This document shows positions 1-10,500 of a DNA stretch of 64,000 bases, piece by piece. Within the stretch, counting starts at the first letter, position 1. The number at the start of each line of letters is the position of its first letter. The stretch is from positions 248,001 to 312,000 of the forward strand of contig JAPWGK010000031.1 of assembly GCA_029641185.1 (NCBI GenBank). Direction: 5' to 3'. Origin of the DNA: Pseudofabraea citricarpa. Taxonomy: Eukaryota; Ascomycota; Leotiomycetes; Helotiales; Dermateaceae. Both the position numbers and the translations under genes were made by a program. Under the pieces are notes generated by a model. The model saw only the letters and a program-made list of their open reading frames with translations, had not been told where the DNA came from and did no database searches.

Positions 1-1471
1 TGTGAGAGATGGTATGGTGTAGACTCGAGAGAAGAATAAAGCCAGGAACAGGCGGGCACATAAGATGAGGTCCATGAGTCCCATGTCTGCTCCCTGTACC
101 TCGTACACTGTTCAGTGGGTGATACTGCCCGGGACTGCTGATCCGAAGACCATTGGATGAACTTTTCGGGGCAAAAGGGGGCCCAGCTTACAGGCAGTAC
201 AGGCAGTACACTACTACCGGGACAGTGGACTGACACCCACAGTACTGTAGCTACACTGAATAGTGGTCTTTGTGCTCAACTCAAGTCAACCCAACTCAAC
301 TCAACACTAACCACCTCGCTACTCGCTATACGGAACCAAGCCAGACATGTTCAATCACGAGAACTAGATCAAAGCTCGTTCGTCTAAGAATAACTTTTGC
401 ATTTCGTGTACAACTTGCACGGGGAACCTGACAATCCATCCTCGTGGGACCACCTTGCGGGCGTGGCGGTAACGTCTTTTTGGGCTGATTGGTGGGTTGT
501 CATTTTGCCAGCCTTATTGCAGCCAAGGCCAGCCCGGGTAGTCCAGGTAATCCAGGCAATCCAGGCATTCTTCCCCTGTCCGCAGGCCCAAAAATCCCCA
601 AGTACCGCCTACCGCCGCCTATCTGCACGCAATCGGGGTGGCCTTTCAGTGCGAGCACCTCACAGGCTCTCACAGGCTCTCACAGGCTCTCTCCCCCCCT
701 CTTAGCCCCGTTGCCTTTCCCACCTTCTGCATTCATAGCTGCGGTACAGTATTTTGCATTTCCCTCTTCATCGTCGTCGCCCATCTCCGCCCAAAGCAAC
801 GCATCCTACCTCCCTTTCTGACGAGTCGGCCAACTCTCCCTCTGCCTCTCCCTCTCCCCTCGCTCTGTCAGCTCCCTCCCTGTCAGCGCAGAACCACGGT
901 ATCCTATCCTATCGTTGCTGTCAAGCCCAACTCTTGTGCAACATATTTCGCCGACGTCGTCGCTGCAGTCGGCCCGTACTTCTGGTTGCTCCTGTATCTG
1001 TATCTGCATCAAGGATCCCCTCATGTGAAGCTGGTCTGCTCCATTCGTCCTTCAGTCGTGTACTCGTAGGGCATCAGCACGTTGCTGCACATCGTACATT
1101 GTTCCATGCTGTCATGATCGTGGCGTCCTGCGATACCACGCCCTCCGCAAGATTCAATTGTCGCAAGGCTGAGGGGACTCCCCACATCTCGATTGCACCC
1201 TTTGCCAGAGCCGACCGGCTTGTGCGTTGATTGCTGGTCAATGCTTGTCAAGGTTTCTCTCTCTCTCTCTCTCCTTTACCAACATCGGACGAACTGAGAT
1301 CCCCCCCTCCGTCTCTCCATCGTCTGTAAAGTTGGGCAATGCGCTCCTATTGCCACTGTTGACCATGTACTCGGTGTCGGGGTGGAATTGGGTGATAGCA
1401 GTCTTTGGAACCTCGTGGTTGCGATGTGTGTACAGCGTCGCGGCAGCGTTGAGTGTGACACCTTCGACGAC
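1..1471. other. Intergenic/5' region with low-complexity tracts
   Basis: No convincing coding exon is visible. The stretch is C/T-rich and contains three exact tandem copies of CACAGGCTCT (661-690) and a CT microsatellite around 1257-1274. Open frames here have neither recognisable motifs nor good splice signals. It probably contains the promoter and leader of the aspartic-protease-like gene, although an extra 5' exon of that gene could also lie here. Confidence 0.5.
661..690. repeat. Three 10-bp tandem repeats
   Basis: CACAGGCTCT is present three times head to tail, with a partial copy on the left (CCT/CACAGGC). It lies in a C/T-rich non-coding stretch. No function is visible. Confidence 0.85.
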
Positions 1472-4095
1472 ATGGTACATACTCTGACAGTCCTTCTCTG
1501 TGCGATACTGATTTGGAGTAGGATTGGGAATGATGGAAGTTGGTCGCCAGTTCAAATTCGAGTAGGCACTCCGCCACAATGGGTCTACGTACTGGTCAGC
1601 ACCGCGAGCTCAGAAACCTGGGTGATAGGGGATGGTGGTTGCGACGCCAGTGAGTACCCAATCTTATTCTATACGGCGCTGGAAAACAGAAGGCGTCGAC
1701 AATGGCTAGAGGCGCATTGGGTCGAAGCTCCCTTCTACTCTGGCTCCTGAGCAGAGTGTGTCGAGGAATCGCATTGGGATCTGAAGATAAAACTGATCTG
1801 GACTCTTGCTGACGCTGTTAGCTGCACTCTGTGCTAGTATGAGAGGGGGACTGTTCAATACAACACAATCTTCCAGCTGGCAGACTGAAGGCTTTTACGA
1901 TTTCCAGTTGGATGAGCATCTTGGATTCTCGGGGTATGGGTTTTACGGATGGGACGATGTTACTTTTGGGACAACAGGCGTCACTCTTTCGAATACCATC
2001 GTAGCCTCAGTCAACACAACGGAATACTGGAACGGATTCTTTGGCGTCGGCATAGTACCTGGAAATTTCACTTCCTCTGTCGCCATCAGTCCCATCAGTG
2101 GGTTAGTCGAAGAAGAGGGTGTAATATCAAGTCATAGTTACGGTTATACAGCAGGAGCAAGATATCGTAAGTTAGATATTAGACTGATGGCGCACCGATA
2201 CTGATAGCTATGATTTAGAACTAAAAGGAGAGCCTGTCTCGCTCACACTTGGTGGTTACGATGCCAACCGATTCGTTCCCCACGATATTCTGTTTCAGTT
2301 GGCCTCCGACCAGCAGCCACAAGTCTACCTTGATTCAGTTTCTGTTGTGTCGAGCGCGAGTTCCAATGATTGGTCTACTCCTGTAGACCTTTTGTATACA
2401 TCTGATCGGATATATGCTACAATTGATAGCTCGACACCTTATCTTTGGCTACCTCCATCGGTCTGCGAACGATTCGCCTCAAGCTTGGGTCTGTCTTACA
2501 ACAGCTCTTTGAACTTGTATACCTTTGATAGCAATTCTTCTCAGCATGATATTCTCCAAGATGCAGACTTAACTTTCACATTCAACATTTCCGACCTGGC
2601 TACATCTAGCGATTTTGTTAGCATCACTTTACCTTACGGTGCTTTTGATTTACAGCTTAGCTATCCAGCTATTCCTAATACGACATATGGTACATCCGAA
2701 GCTACGAAGAATTACTTTCCACTTCGTCAAGCTACGAGCGAAGATCAATATACTATTGGCAGAGCCTTCTTGCAAGAAGCTTATATCATTACAGACTATG
2801 AAAGAAACAGTTTCTCGGTCCACCAAGCTGTACATACCTCTGATCCTATTGGCAACACTAGCATCATTGACATCGAACGATACTCGGATAGCGATTTTTC
2901 TGATGTGCCTTTGGATGATGGCCCAACGGGTCTCAAGGCTGGCGCTATTGCCGGCATTGTCATTGGATCAACGGCTTTAGTCGCAATAGTAGCCTCAATA
3001 ATCTTCTTCCTACGTCGCCGCAGTCACCGAAAAATTTCCTCAGACGATGGCAAGAGTTCATCTTCGGTTCATCCACCTCAAACATTCCTAGGCCGGATGT
3101 GGCAACGGCGCAGGCAAAGCAATATCCACGAATCGCCTGGTAGCACGACATACCCCGTAGAAATGGCTATCGAATCCCATGAACGCTACGAACTACCAGC
3201 ATCTGTACCCAGAGAGCTTGAGAGTGAGTCAAATACACTCGCTGGAACTACTGATGACCACTCAATACATGCTACTCGGAGCATATCCGCCTACGAACGA
3301 GCGAGGCTTAAGCACGAACAACAAGCATCGCAACTTCGTTATCAACACGGATTACATCCTAATGATAGGAGTGAGACTGATGGAAGCCCACGAACCCAAT
3401 ATGGCTCTCCTTCAATCCCTGACATGCCTAGTCCACTTGTCAGTTCTGTGGTCGATGGCTCATATGGTGCCATGTCCGTTAGCGGGCAAAGCTCACAGCC
3501 GTCGCCCGTGAGTCCAGCTTTCCGGCCACAACCTGCATCACAGAATGAAGCTATTCCTCCCCCGATGTCCCCACCTCCAACATATCGACGTATCAGTCCT
3601 GGAAATGCAGTCTATGCTGGCCGAATACCTGACGACATCCAGCTGCCGGAGCATATGCCCAGAGTGGTTGGCACTGGTGGGAGAACAACGAATACGTTAA
3701 CTGAGCCAGCATCTAGTACTCTAGGGAGTAACTATACGGAGAATGAATATGACACTATGGGCAACATCTACGACGAGGACAGTATCGAAGTTGATAATAC
3801 ACACCACACGACCAGCGAGTATGATAGTCGAGGTCCAAATACTCGAGGGCCTAATTGGCCATTGGATGAAGAGCCAGTTACGAGAATCATAGGTGGAAGG
3901 GTGGTCCAAGATGAAGATGAGAGCAAATTCCGCCGAGAGGATATCCAAGCTTTACGGCAAGACATCCAATCGAGAGAAGTGACCACTCCTTACGAGGTTC
4001 AGCGGCGGCTTGATGGCGAAGATTTAGTTCATGTACCAATCCCTGCGGAGAACAGATTTTCTTGGGAAAGTGATGGCAGAGGCACTCGGATATAA
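1472..4095 (+). CDS. Membrane-anchored aspartic-protease-like protein (probable pseudoprotease)
   Basis: Three exons (1472-1649, 1822-2166, 2219-4095) give 799 residues. The introns use GTGAGT...TTAG and GTAAGT...TTAG and restore the reading frame exactly. Order: a short hydrophobic N-terminus (about 1-19) likely to act as signal peptide; a pepsin-like A1 domain (GSWSPVQIRVGTPPQ; SLTLGGYDANRFVPHD; WLPPSVCERFA) to about residue 390; one transmembrane helix (about 415-440) followed by RRRSHRK; and a Ser/Pro-rich cytoplasmic tail of some 360 residues. The first catalytic motif (normally DTGS) reads STAS at 43-46, so the first aspartate is absent; the second site keeps D244 (IDSST). Many fungal A1-like membrane proteins show such loss, so a sensing or scaffold role at the cell surface is likelier than proteolysis. 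The start is the least certain part: GTG/ATG codons further upstream are in frame. Confidence 0.8.
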
Positions 4096-4552
4096 TATAT
4101 GGAGGGGGCATTTGGTTTTGGCATTAGCGACGGTGTTCAGGTTTCGGGAATATTCACTATGGGAGATACGAAAATTCTGTCTAAATTCGCGCTTTTTGAA
4201 TATCAAAGCAGATATCGCATTATATAAAAATCAATCTAACCCAAATTTTACAATAACGGGAAAATTTGGTTGTCGCAGAGCCGCCTTCGGGTATTAAATA
4301 ACATCGCGGGTTGTTTTGATCCGAACCTCGGTACCCTTGTATTACTGGTGTGGGGTTTATCATCCCGAGGATGATTCAGTGACTTCATTGTCAACTTAGG
4401 AGCAGACTTTTGAAGCTGAAACACTTACATTAAGCATACTATTGTCACGTGGCACGTCATCACAATCCATACCTCTCACTTCATCACATACATACCTTCT
4501 CACTTTACTTATAAGCAACGATATCAAGACCCATCATCTACATTAACACAAA
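4096..4552. promoter_or_regulatory. Promoter region of the first enoyl-CoA hydratase gene
   Basis: Non-coding, AT-rich near 4200-4250. A TATA-like ACTTATAAG lies about 45 nt upstream of the ATG, followed by a C/A-rich leader, as in many fungal promoters. Confidence 0.4.
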
Positions 4553-5514
4553 ATGGCCAATTTCACTAAACCACCACCGTTATCCACGCCCTCGTCATTC
4601 CTGCTCACCTACCCCTCCAAGCACATCCTCCTCATAACCATCAACCGCGAGAAAGCCATGAACTCGCTGCCCATGGCAGCCCACTGGGAAGCCGACTCGA
4701 TCCTGGACTGGTTCGACACGGAGCCGCAGCTGCGCGTCGCCGTCATCACGGGCGCTGGGAGGAGAGCCTTCTCGGCCGGGCAGGATCTCATGGAGCAAGT
4801 CAGATTCCAGAGCGAGCCGCCGCCGCCGCAGGGGAGGAGACATCCGCCCTCTGGATTCCTGGGCATCAGCCGTCGCGCCGGCAAGAAACCCATCATCGCA
4901 GCCGTGAACGGCCTCGCGCTCGGCGGCGGGTTCGAGACGTGCTTGAACTGGTATGTACGTCTAGTGTAGCCGGTTGTGTCTTCTTGACATGACGGCCGGC
5001 ATCTGTCCCATTCAAAAGCCGCTCTTATTTTTATATCCTTTTTCTCTGGAAAGAAATCTGAAAGAAATACAGTGATCTCGTCATCGCGTCCCCAGAGGCT
5101 TCATTCGGTCTGCCCGAGACGAGCGTCGGTCTGTACGCAGCAGCAGGCGGTCTCCCTCGACTGGTGCGCAGCTGCGGTCTGCAGATGGCGTCCGAGATAG
5201 CCTTGACGGGACGACGAGTGGCGGCGGCCGAAGCGCTCGCTCTCCACGTCGTCAACAAGATCTCGGCGACGCGCGACTCGGTCGTCGACGAGAGCGTTGC
5301 CCTGGCTGAGAAGATTGCTGCCCTCTCGCCCGACGCCGTCATCGTCACCCGGCACGGGCTCAGAGAGGCCTGGAACGAGGGCAGCGTCGAGCGCGCCTAC
5401 CAGAGGACGTCGGACCGCTTCGACAAGCTGCTCTTCGAGGGCGAAAATACCCGTATTGGTATCCGCGCTTTTGGGTCCAAGGAGGTTCCGGTGTGGGTTC
5501 CTAGCAAGTTGTAG
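4553..5514 (+). CDS. Peroxisomal enoyl-CoA hydratase/isomerase family protein, copy 1
   Basis: Two exons (4553-4950, 5073-5514; intron GTATGT...ATACAG) encode 279 residues, the usual size of a single-domain crotonase. Visible family signatures are the N-terminal LLITINREKAMNSL strand, the oxyanion-hole segment (RRAFSAGQDL) and the NGLALGGGFE / ASFGLPE pair. E128 and E148 are 20 residues apart, the same spacing as the two catalytic glutamates of rat mitochondrial crotonase (Glu144/Glu164), so hydratase chemistry is plausible. The C-terminus is VPSKL, a perfect PTS1, placing the enzyme in peroxisomes. Likely role: hydration or isomerisation of an enoyl-CoA in beta-oxidation or breakdown of a specialised acyl chain; the substrate cannot be told from sequence. 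It is a same-strand paralogue of the next gene. Confidence 0.9.
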
Positions 5515-6570
5515 ATTCGAGGCGGGTTTTGCTACTTTCTCTGCTCGCCTAACTTGTGTCGGTCTCCGTACGATCGTGTATGTATGTATGTATATGTTGT
5601 GTTGTGTGTAAAGTCGAGTAGGTGGCTTGTTAATCTATACGCTGAGTCTTGATGGTTTAGCAACCTGTCTACCTTCTATGCTTTTCAGTAACTCGAATAT
5701 TTCGAGTGATTATCACAACCTAGTTTGTAAACTGGTACTCTTACTAGTCCAGGTGAGGTATGCTGGATTCGTATAAAAGCATCTCTACTTTCCATCGGCT
5801 CCATACTTCTCTTGCCTTGCTTGCGAGTATGTAGCCGAGCAGCTCCAGTCGATTGATTCTTTGATATTTTCTTCTTACTATGCTATACCACACTACAGTA
5901 TACAAGAAAGGAACCCTCCCTCGTCAAGCTTCTCGCCTACTCCGAATCCCCGAATCTCAACCCAGCACTTCTTCAAGTTCCCAGGTTGAACCCCATAACC
6001 CCATAGCCATACCCACACTGTTAACCGACCGGGTCCTCCCCAGTGGATGGGATGAGAGTCGGTCCGTGCCTCGGCTTCGGTCGGCTGCTCCCCGCATTAT
6101 CTCATCTTCTATCGATTGTCAAAACCAACGACACGCTTTCCTATCTTTCTCTACTTCACCTGTCTGTGAGGATCTACGGTAGCAAATCAGACTCGCTATC
6201 TCGGGTGCGGTATCGAACCTGAGCTAACCAGATCTAACCTGGCCTGGGCTGAGCTGAGCTGAGCTAGGGAGGTAGGTAGCTTTATCTCACAGACCTCAGG
6301 TTGATTGACACGAGTAGTTCTAGTGCAGAATTGAAGTCGGCCACAGAGAGAGAGAGGGTCAAACTCGGATGAATTATTAATCATAATCTTTCAATCAACG
6401 AGTCGAGTCGAATCGAATCAAATCAAACCAAGCCAACCCTTTCTCAAACCAGTTAACACCAGCCAAAACGAGATCTGGAATCCTGTTCCTTTTAAGGTCC
6501 ACCCACGAGCAAACTCATCCCACCAAGCAACAAAAAAAGAAAAAAGAGAAAAGAAAAAGAAAGAAAGAAA
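5515..6570. promoter_or_regulatory. Intergenic region between the two ECH paralogues
   Basis: No coding exon is supported. It contains a GAGCTGAGCTGAGCTGAGCT run (about 6248-6267), a direct GTCGAGTCGAATCGAATCAAATCAAACC series (about 6401-6428) and an A/G-rich leader immediately before the next ATG. It is probably the terminator of copy 1 plus the promoter and leader of copy 2. Confidence 0.45.
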
Positions 6571-7587
6571 ATGGCGGCGACGAGATACCCAACACAGACT
6601 CAACCGCCCCCGACGAAATCCGTCCTCATCCACATCCCGGCCCCGCACGTCCTGCTCGTGACCATCAACCGCGCCGACCAGATGAACTCGTTGCCGGTCG
6701 AGGCGTGCTGGGAGATGGACCGCGTGTGGAGATGGCTCGACGACGAGCCGGAATTGTACGTCGCACATCGTGTTATGTCACGTCACGTCGTGACAAGATA
6801 GGCATGATCGATGAACTGACATATCAAACAGGCGGGTAGGAATCATCACGGGAGCAGGAACGAAAGCCCTCTCGGCAGGCATGGATTTAAAAGGCACGTA
6901 TAGGTGTTTTTATAAATATATCAACACCCCCCATTCTTCCCACGCAGCTTTAGAAGAAGACCCTCTAACTCCTGTCTAGAAGCACAGTTCACAGACCCTA
7001 CACTCCGCACGCCGGGCACATTCGCACGCACGGCGACCTACCCAAGCAACGGCTTCGCGGGGCTCACGCGGCGGCAGGGCAAGAAGCCCATCATCTGCGC
7101 GTGCAACGGGCACGCGCACGGCGGGGGCTTCGAGATCGCGCTGAACAGCGACCTCGTCCTGGCGTCACCGAACGCCAATTTCCGGCTGCCGGATGTCCTG
7201 CGCGGGACGGCGGCCATCGCGGGCGCCTTCCCGCGCATCTGCAGGAACTTCGGGCTGCAGAGAGCCATGCTCCTCGCTCTGACGGGCTACACGCTCACGG
7301 CCGACGAGGCGGTCCGGTGGGGGCTGGTGCAGAGAGTCGTGCCGCAGGAGAAGCTGGTTGACGAGGCCGTCGAGATGGCGAGTCTCATTGCGAGCATGAG
7401 TCCGGATAGCGTCGTGGTGAGCCGGGCGGGAGTGAGAGAGGCCTGGGAGACAGCGAGTGTGGAGAGGGCTGCCCAGCTCACGCAGGACTCGTACGGCGAA
7501 AGATTAATGACGGGCGAGAATGCCCAGGAGGGATTTAGAGCTTTCAGGGAGAAGAGGATGCCGAAGTGGGTGCCTTCGAAATTGTAA
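6571..7587 (+). CDS. Peroxisomal enoyl-CoA hydratase/isomerase family protein, copy 2
   Basis: Three exons (6571-6755, 6832-6893, 6980-7587) give 284 residues. Intron 1 is GT-AG. Intron 2 joins in frame only if the donor at 6894 is GC (AAAAG|GCACGT) with acceptor CTGTCTAG, giving MDLK-EAQF; no GT donor nearby restores the frame. Crotonase signatures match copy 1 (VLLVTINRADQMNSLP; ITGAGTKALSAGMDL; NGHAHGGGFE). E134 corresponds to the first catalytic glutamate, but the second position is D154 (FRLPD), still 20 residues away, so activity may be isomerase-like or altered. The protein ends in VPSKL, a PTS1, so peroxisomal import is expected. Shared ends and the shared RRxGKKPII block show that the two genes are a diverged tandem duplication. 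Confidence 0.88.
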
Positions 7588-10500
7588 TATAAGGCGTGGC
7601 ATAGACGCGGCGACCTGGAGACGAGTGTTCTACCTTATCTGTGGCAAGGCAATGCTCAAAAGAAACAGGGAGGCAGATACTTACTGTATCGGCTGTCAGA
7701 CCGGTCGAGGGAGTTTTTCTGTTCTCCAAAATCATGTCGGTCTGGGAAACGAAGAGTAGAAGAAAGACGTGAGACTTCGTATCTATGTATGTATCACGAA
7801 TGTACAGGTACTGGAAATTTAACTGGATCCTGAACCGAGAAGGAAGAACCCTTATTGTCACCTCTCTTGAAACGTTACTTTAGTTCTCTAAACGAGCGAT
7901 GCAATCAACATCGCATCTCTGACCCCCCAAAAGCATACCACGAAGCCAGCGATGCACTCGTTTCGTGTGATATGTAGAATGCTTACTATACTTAAGTAAG
8001 CTGATCTGCACCAGAAAGGTATATCTGACATGCGCCGGATGGACTCCATCAAGAAACGATCGTCGCTGTACAGCAGATACACAATGCCGGCTTGGCAACC
8101 AATCGACGGAGAGCTGATGAGGAGAGAGAGCGGGAGGGAGGAGAGAGAAGGAGAGAGGGGAAGAGAGAGAGAGACTTTGGTGATATTGTATGCTACTTAC
8201 TACTTACTACCTGCAGTAACCGCATATCTCACCAGCAGGGTTCGGATCAATGGATGTTCGTGTACGTAAGATATGCGTCCATTCAGGCCCTGACGCAAGC
8301 CGAAATGATCGTGGTTGAGGAGTAGCCAACAGCCTTATAAGGAACCAAGTTTAGATATCTGTACCTTACTGCGCTTACTTCGCCGACTTTCGAAGCACAA
8401 GGCCAACAAATCAGCGAGCACAGCAGTGCCCTACGACCATAGCCCAACCCTGATATGGCGGAAGGCTCCATACGGATGTCTTCTCGAAGAGCAAATTGTT
8501 CTGCTGCAGCATGCACGGGTTCCCTCCCCGCATACCTTCAAACATATGATCGTCGCGCATATGGAGCAGCGGCATCGAATATTCGATGCAGGACTGTGCC
8601 ATTCACGCGCAGCGGCTCGTCCGATTGGATCAGCCCGAGATACCAAACGAGTGAAAAGGGCCTCAAGCAGAGGAGCAGGACATCGGTGCGAAGAAGAACG
8701 CGTTATTCCATTGCTTCCAGAGAGGCTTGGGGGCCGAGAGATTAATGAGTTTGGTATATGCGCTGCCACCTCGAGAGGAGGGCTGGATGAAACAGGCAGG
8801 TGGGAGCCAGTTGCATTCTTTTCCCCTTTCTGCCCATGCTGTGTGATGTTTTCAAATCATTTCCTCAGCTGAGAATTCTTCGTTGAGTGGCGAATCATGT
8901 CAAGCGAGGAGAGAGTGGTGTACAGTATATTGGCCAATGAGATCAACCGAGGGAGTCTCGAGAGCGATTGGAGAGGACCCGAGCAGCGTTGTTGTGTAAA
9001 TTTTCACCTTCCCTTGCTTGGTTTCGTGATTGTCCTCTCGGACGATTCTCTACTTCCAATTGTGCTGGTTTCAAGAAACGCGTCGGCGTGGTTCTGGTTT
9101 CCAAAGATGCTGGAAGCGACCGTATAGCCCTCTCGGAGCCGCCGTGCAAAACTCGGGCGCGTTGGGCCAGGGCGCGATAAGGCTCCGTAGGTAGTTATTT
9201 CTGAATTGATTTCTTAGCCCGTTTAAGCGTCCGTTGCAACACCAACACCGACGCACCAGGAGGGCAATTCTGAACGACGTGACGTTGGGGTGCATAAGGC
9301 TGTTGCGGTATATCAGGGTACTTAAGGCTGTCGTTCGATAACGCGGGACCTTGGAAGCAGTAGCGCGGCCGAACCACGTTTCTTGGATGCCGAACCCTCC
9401 AAGATGTGAGATGCGATGCGATGCAATGCTTTGCTTTGCTTTGCTTCTGCTCACGTTCTTCTCTTCCCGCTGCACCGTTCCACAAATATCTGCTCGGTAA
9501 CAAATCACAAAGTGGCTGGGGGCCGATGGAGATTTGAGATATGCTGCGTTCTTGTGCGAAAAGTGCACATGTCCATAGCCCCAGTGCCATTTGGAGAATG
9601 AGACGAATGAACAGCCACACCTCGAGATAACTCCTGCGTGTCACTTACAAATGCACCTCGGGGGCCGTTCAGTGATTTCCAAATACACTCGGACGAACAA
9701 CGGTCAAAGGTAGAGCCTCAATTTCTCCATTTTCCATAAAGCGTGACGAAAGAACTCCCAGCTTTTGCCAAACGACTCTCCATCGCAAAAAAATCGCTGT
9801 CTTTGCAAAGGAAATTGTGACTGCTTCTTGAAATCGGACTACCTGAGAATGGTAATCATCTCACCCTCACATCACCTACGCATTTGGCTACGTCCACCTA
9901 CCATCAGTGAGGTCCCTTATTCTAGGATGTTAGATCTCTACTGATGCATCAGACAGTCGAACATCATTATCACAGAGTTGGGTGAAGATGAATTCCAACC
10001 CATCTGCATCAATCCAAAAAGGGAAAAGCCCAGCAAAGTGGTATGTTTTTCTTCCTCTTATCCAATCGAGAGATGATATATCCATTCTCGTAACTCCAAG
10101 TCTAGTGGCTCAACGCGAGACTTATGTCGGGGAAAGCAGAGTACAAGTATAGATGGACGGTGGGTCAGGTTTTAAGCGATATGAGCCCAACAAATCCTGT
10201 TGTCAAACGATAGCACAGAACTGACGTGTTTTCTCAACAGTCCTAACTGTCAAACCCAAGACTGGTGCAGAAGTAAGGCCAGTGGGGTGCTTGAACGGTA
10301 CCTGGCAGACGTCCAAAGACACGAGGAAATTGCGTGTGGGGTATCCACCACACCCGAGAAGACCGGTCGAGCAAAGAAGAACATGAGAGAAAAGATAGTA
10401 TCAATGATGAAATCTTTCTAGGCTGCTCAGAAGCGGTGAGGGTATACGCGGGAAAGAAATGCAGGGAGGCAGTGTGTGGTGGTGGTGGTACGGCCGAGAA

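Noticed and set aside
1238..1579. 113-codon minus-strand frame opposite the aspartic-protease-like gene start
   Set aside because: Partly translates a CT microsatellite (ERERER) and overlaps the supported plus-strand exon.
8315..8872. 185-codon plus-strand frame in the 7.6-14 kb block
   Set aside because: Poor protein-like character and no homology recognised; the opposite strand is open as well.
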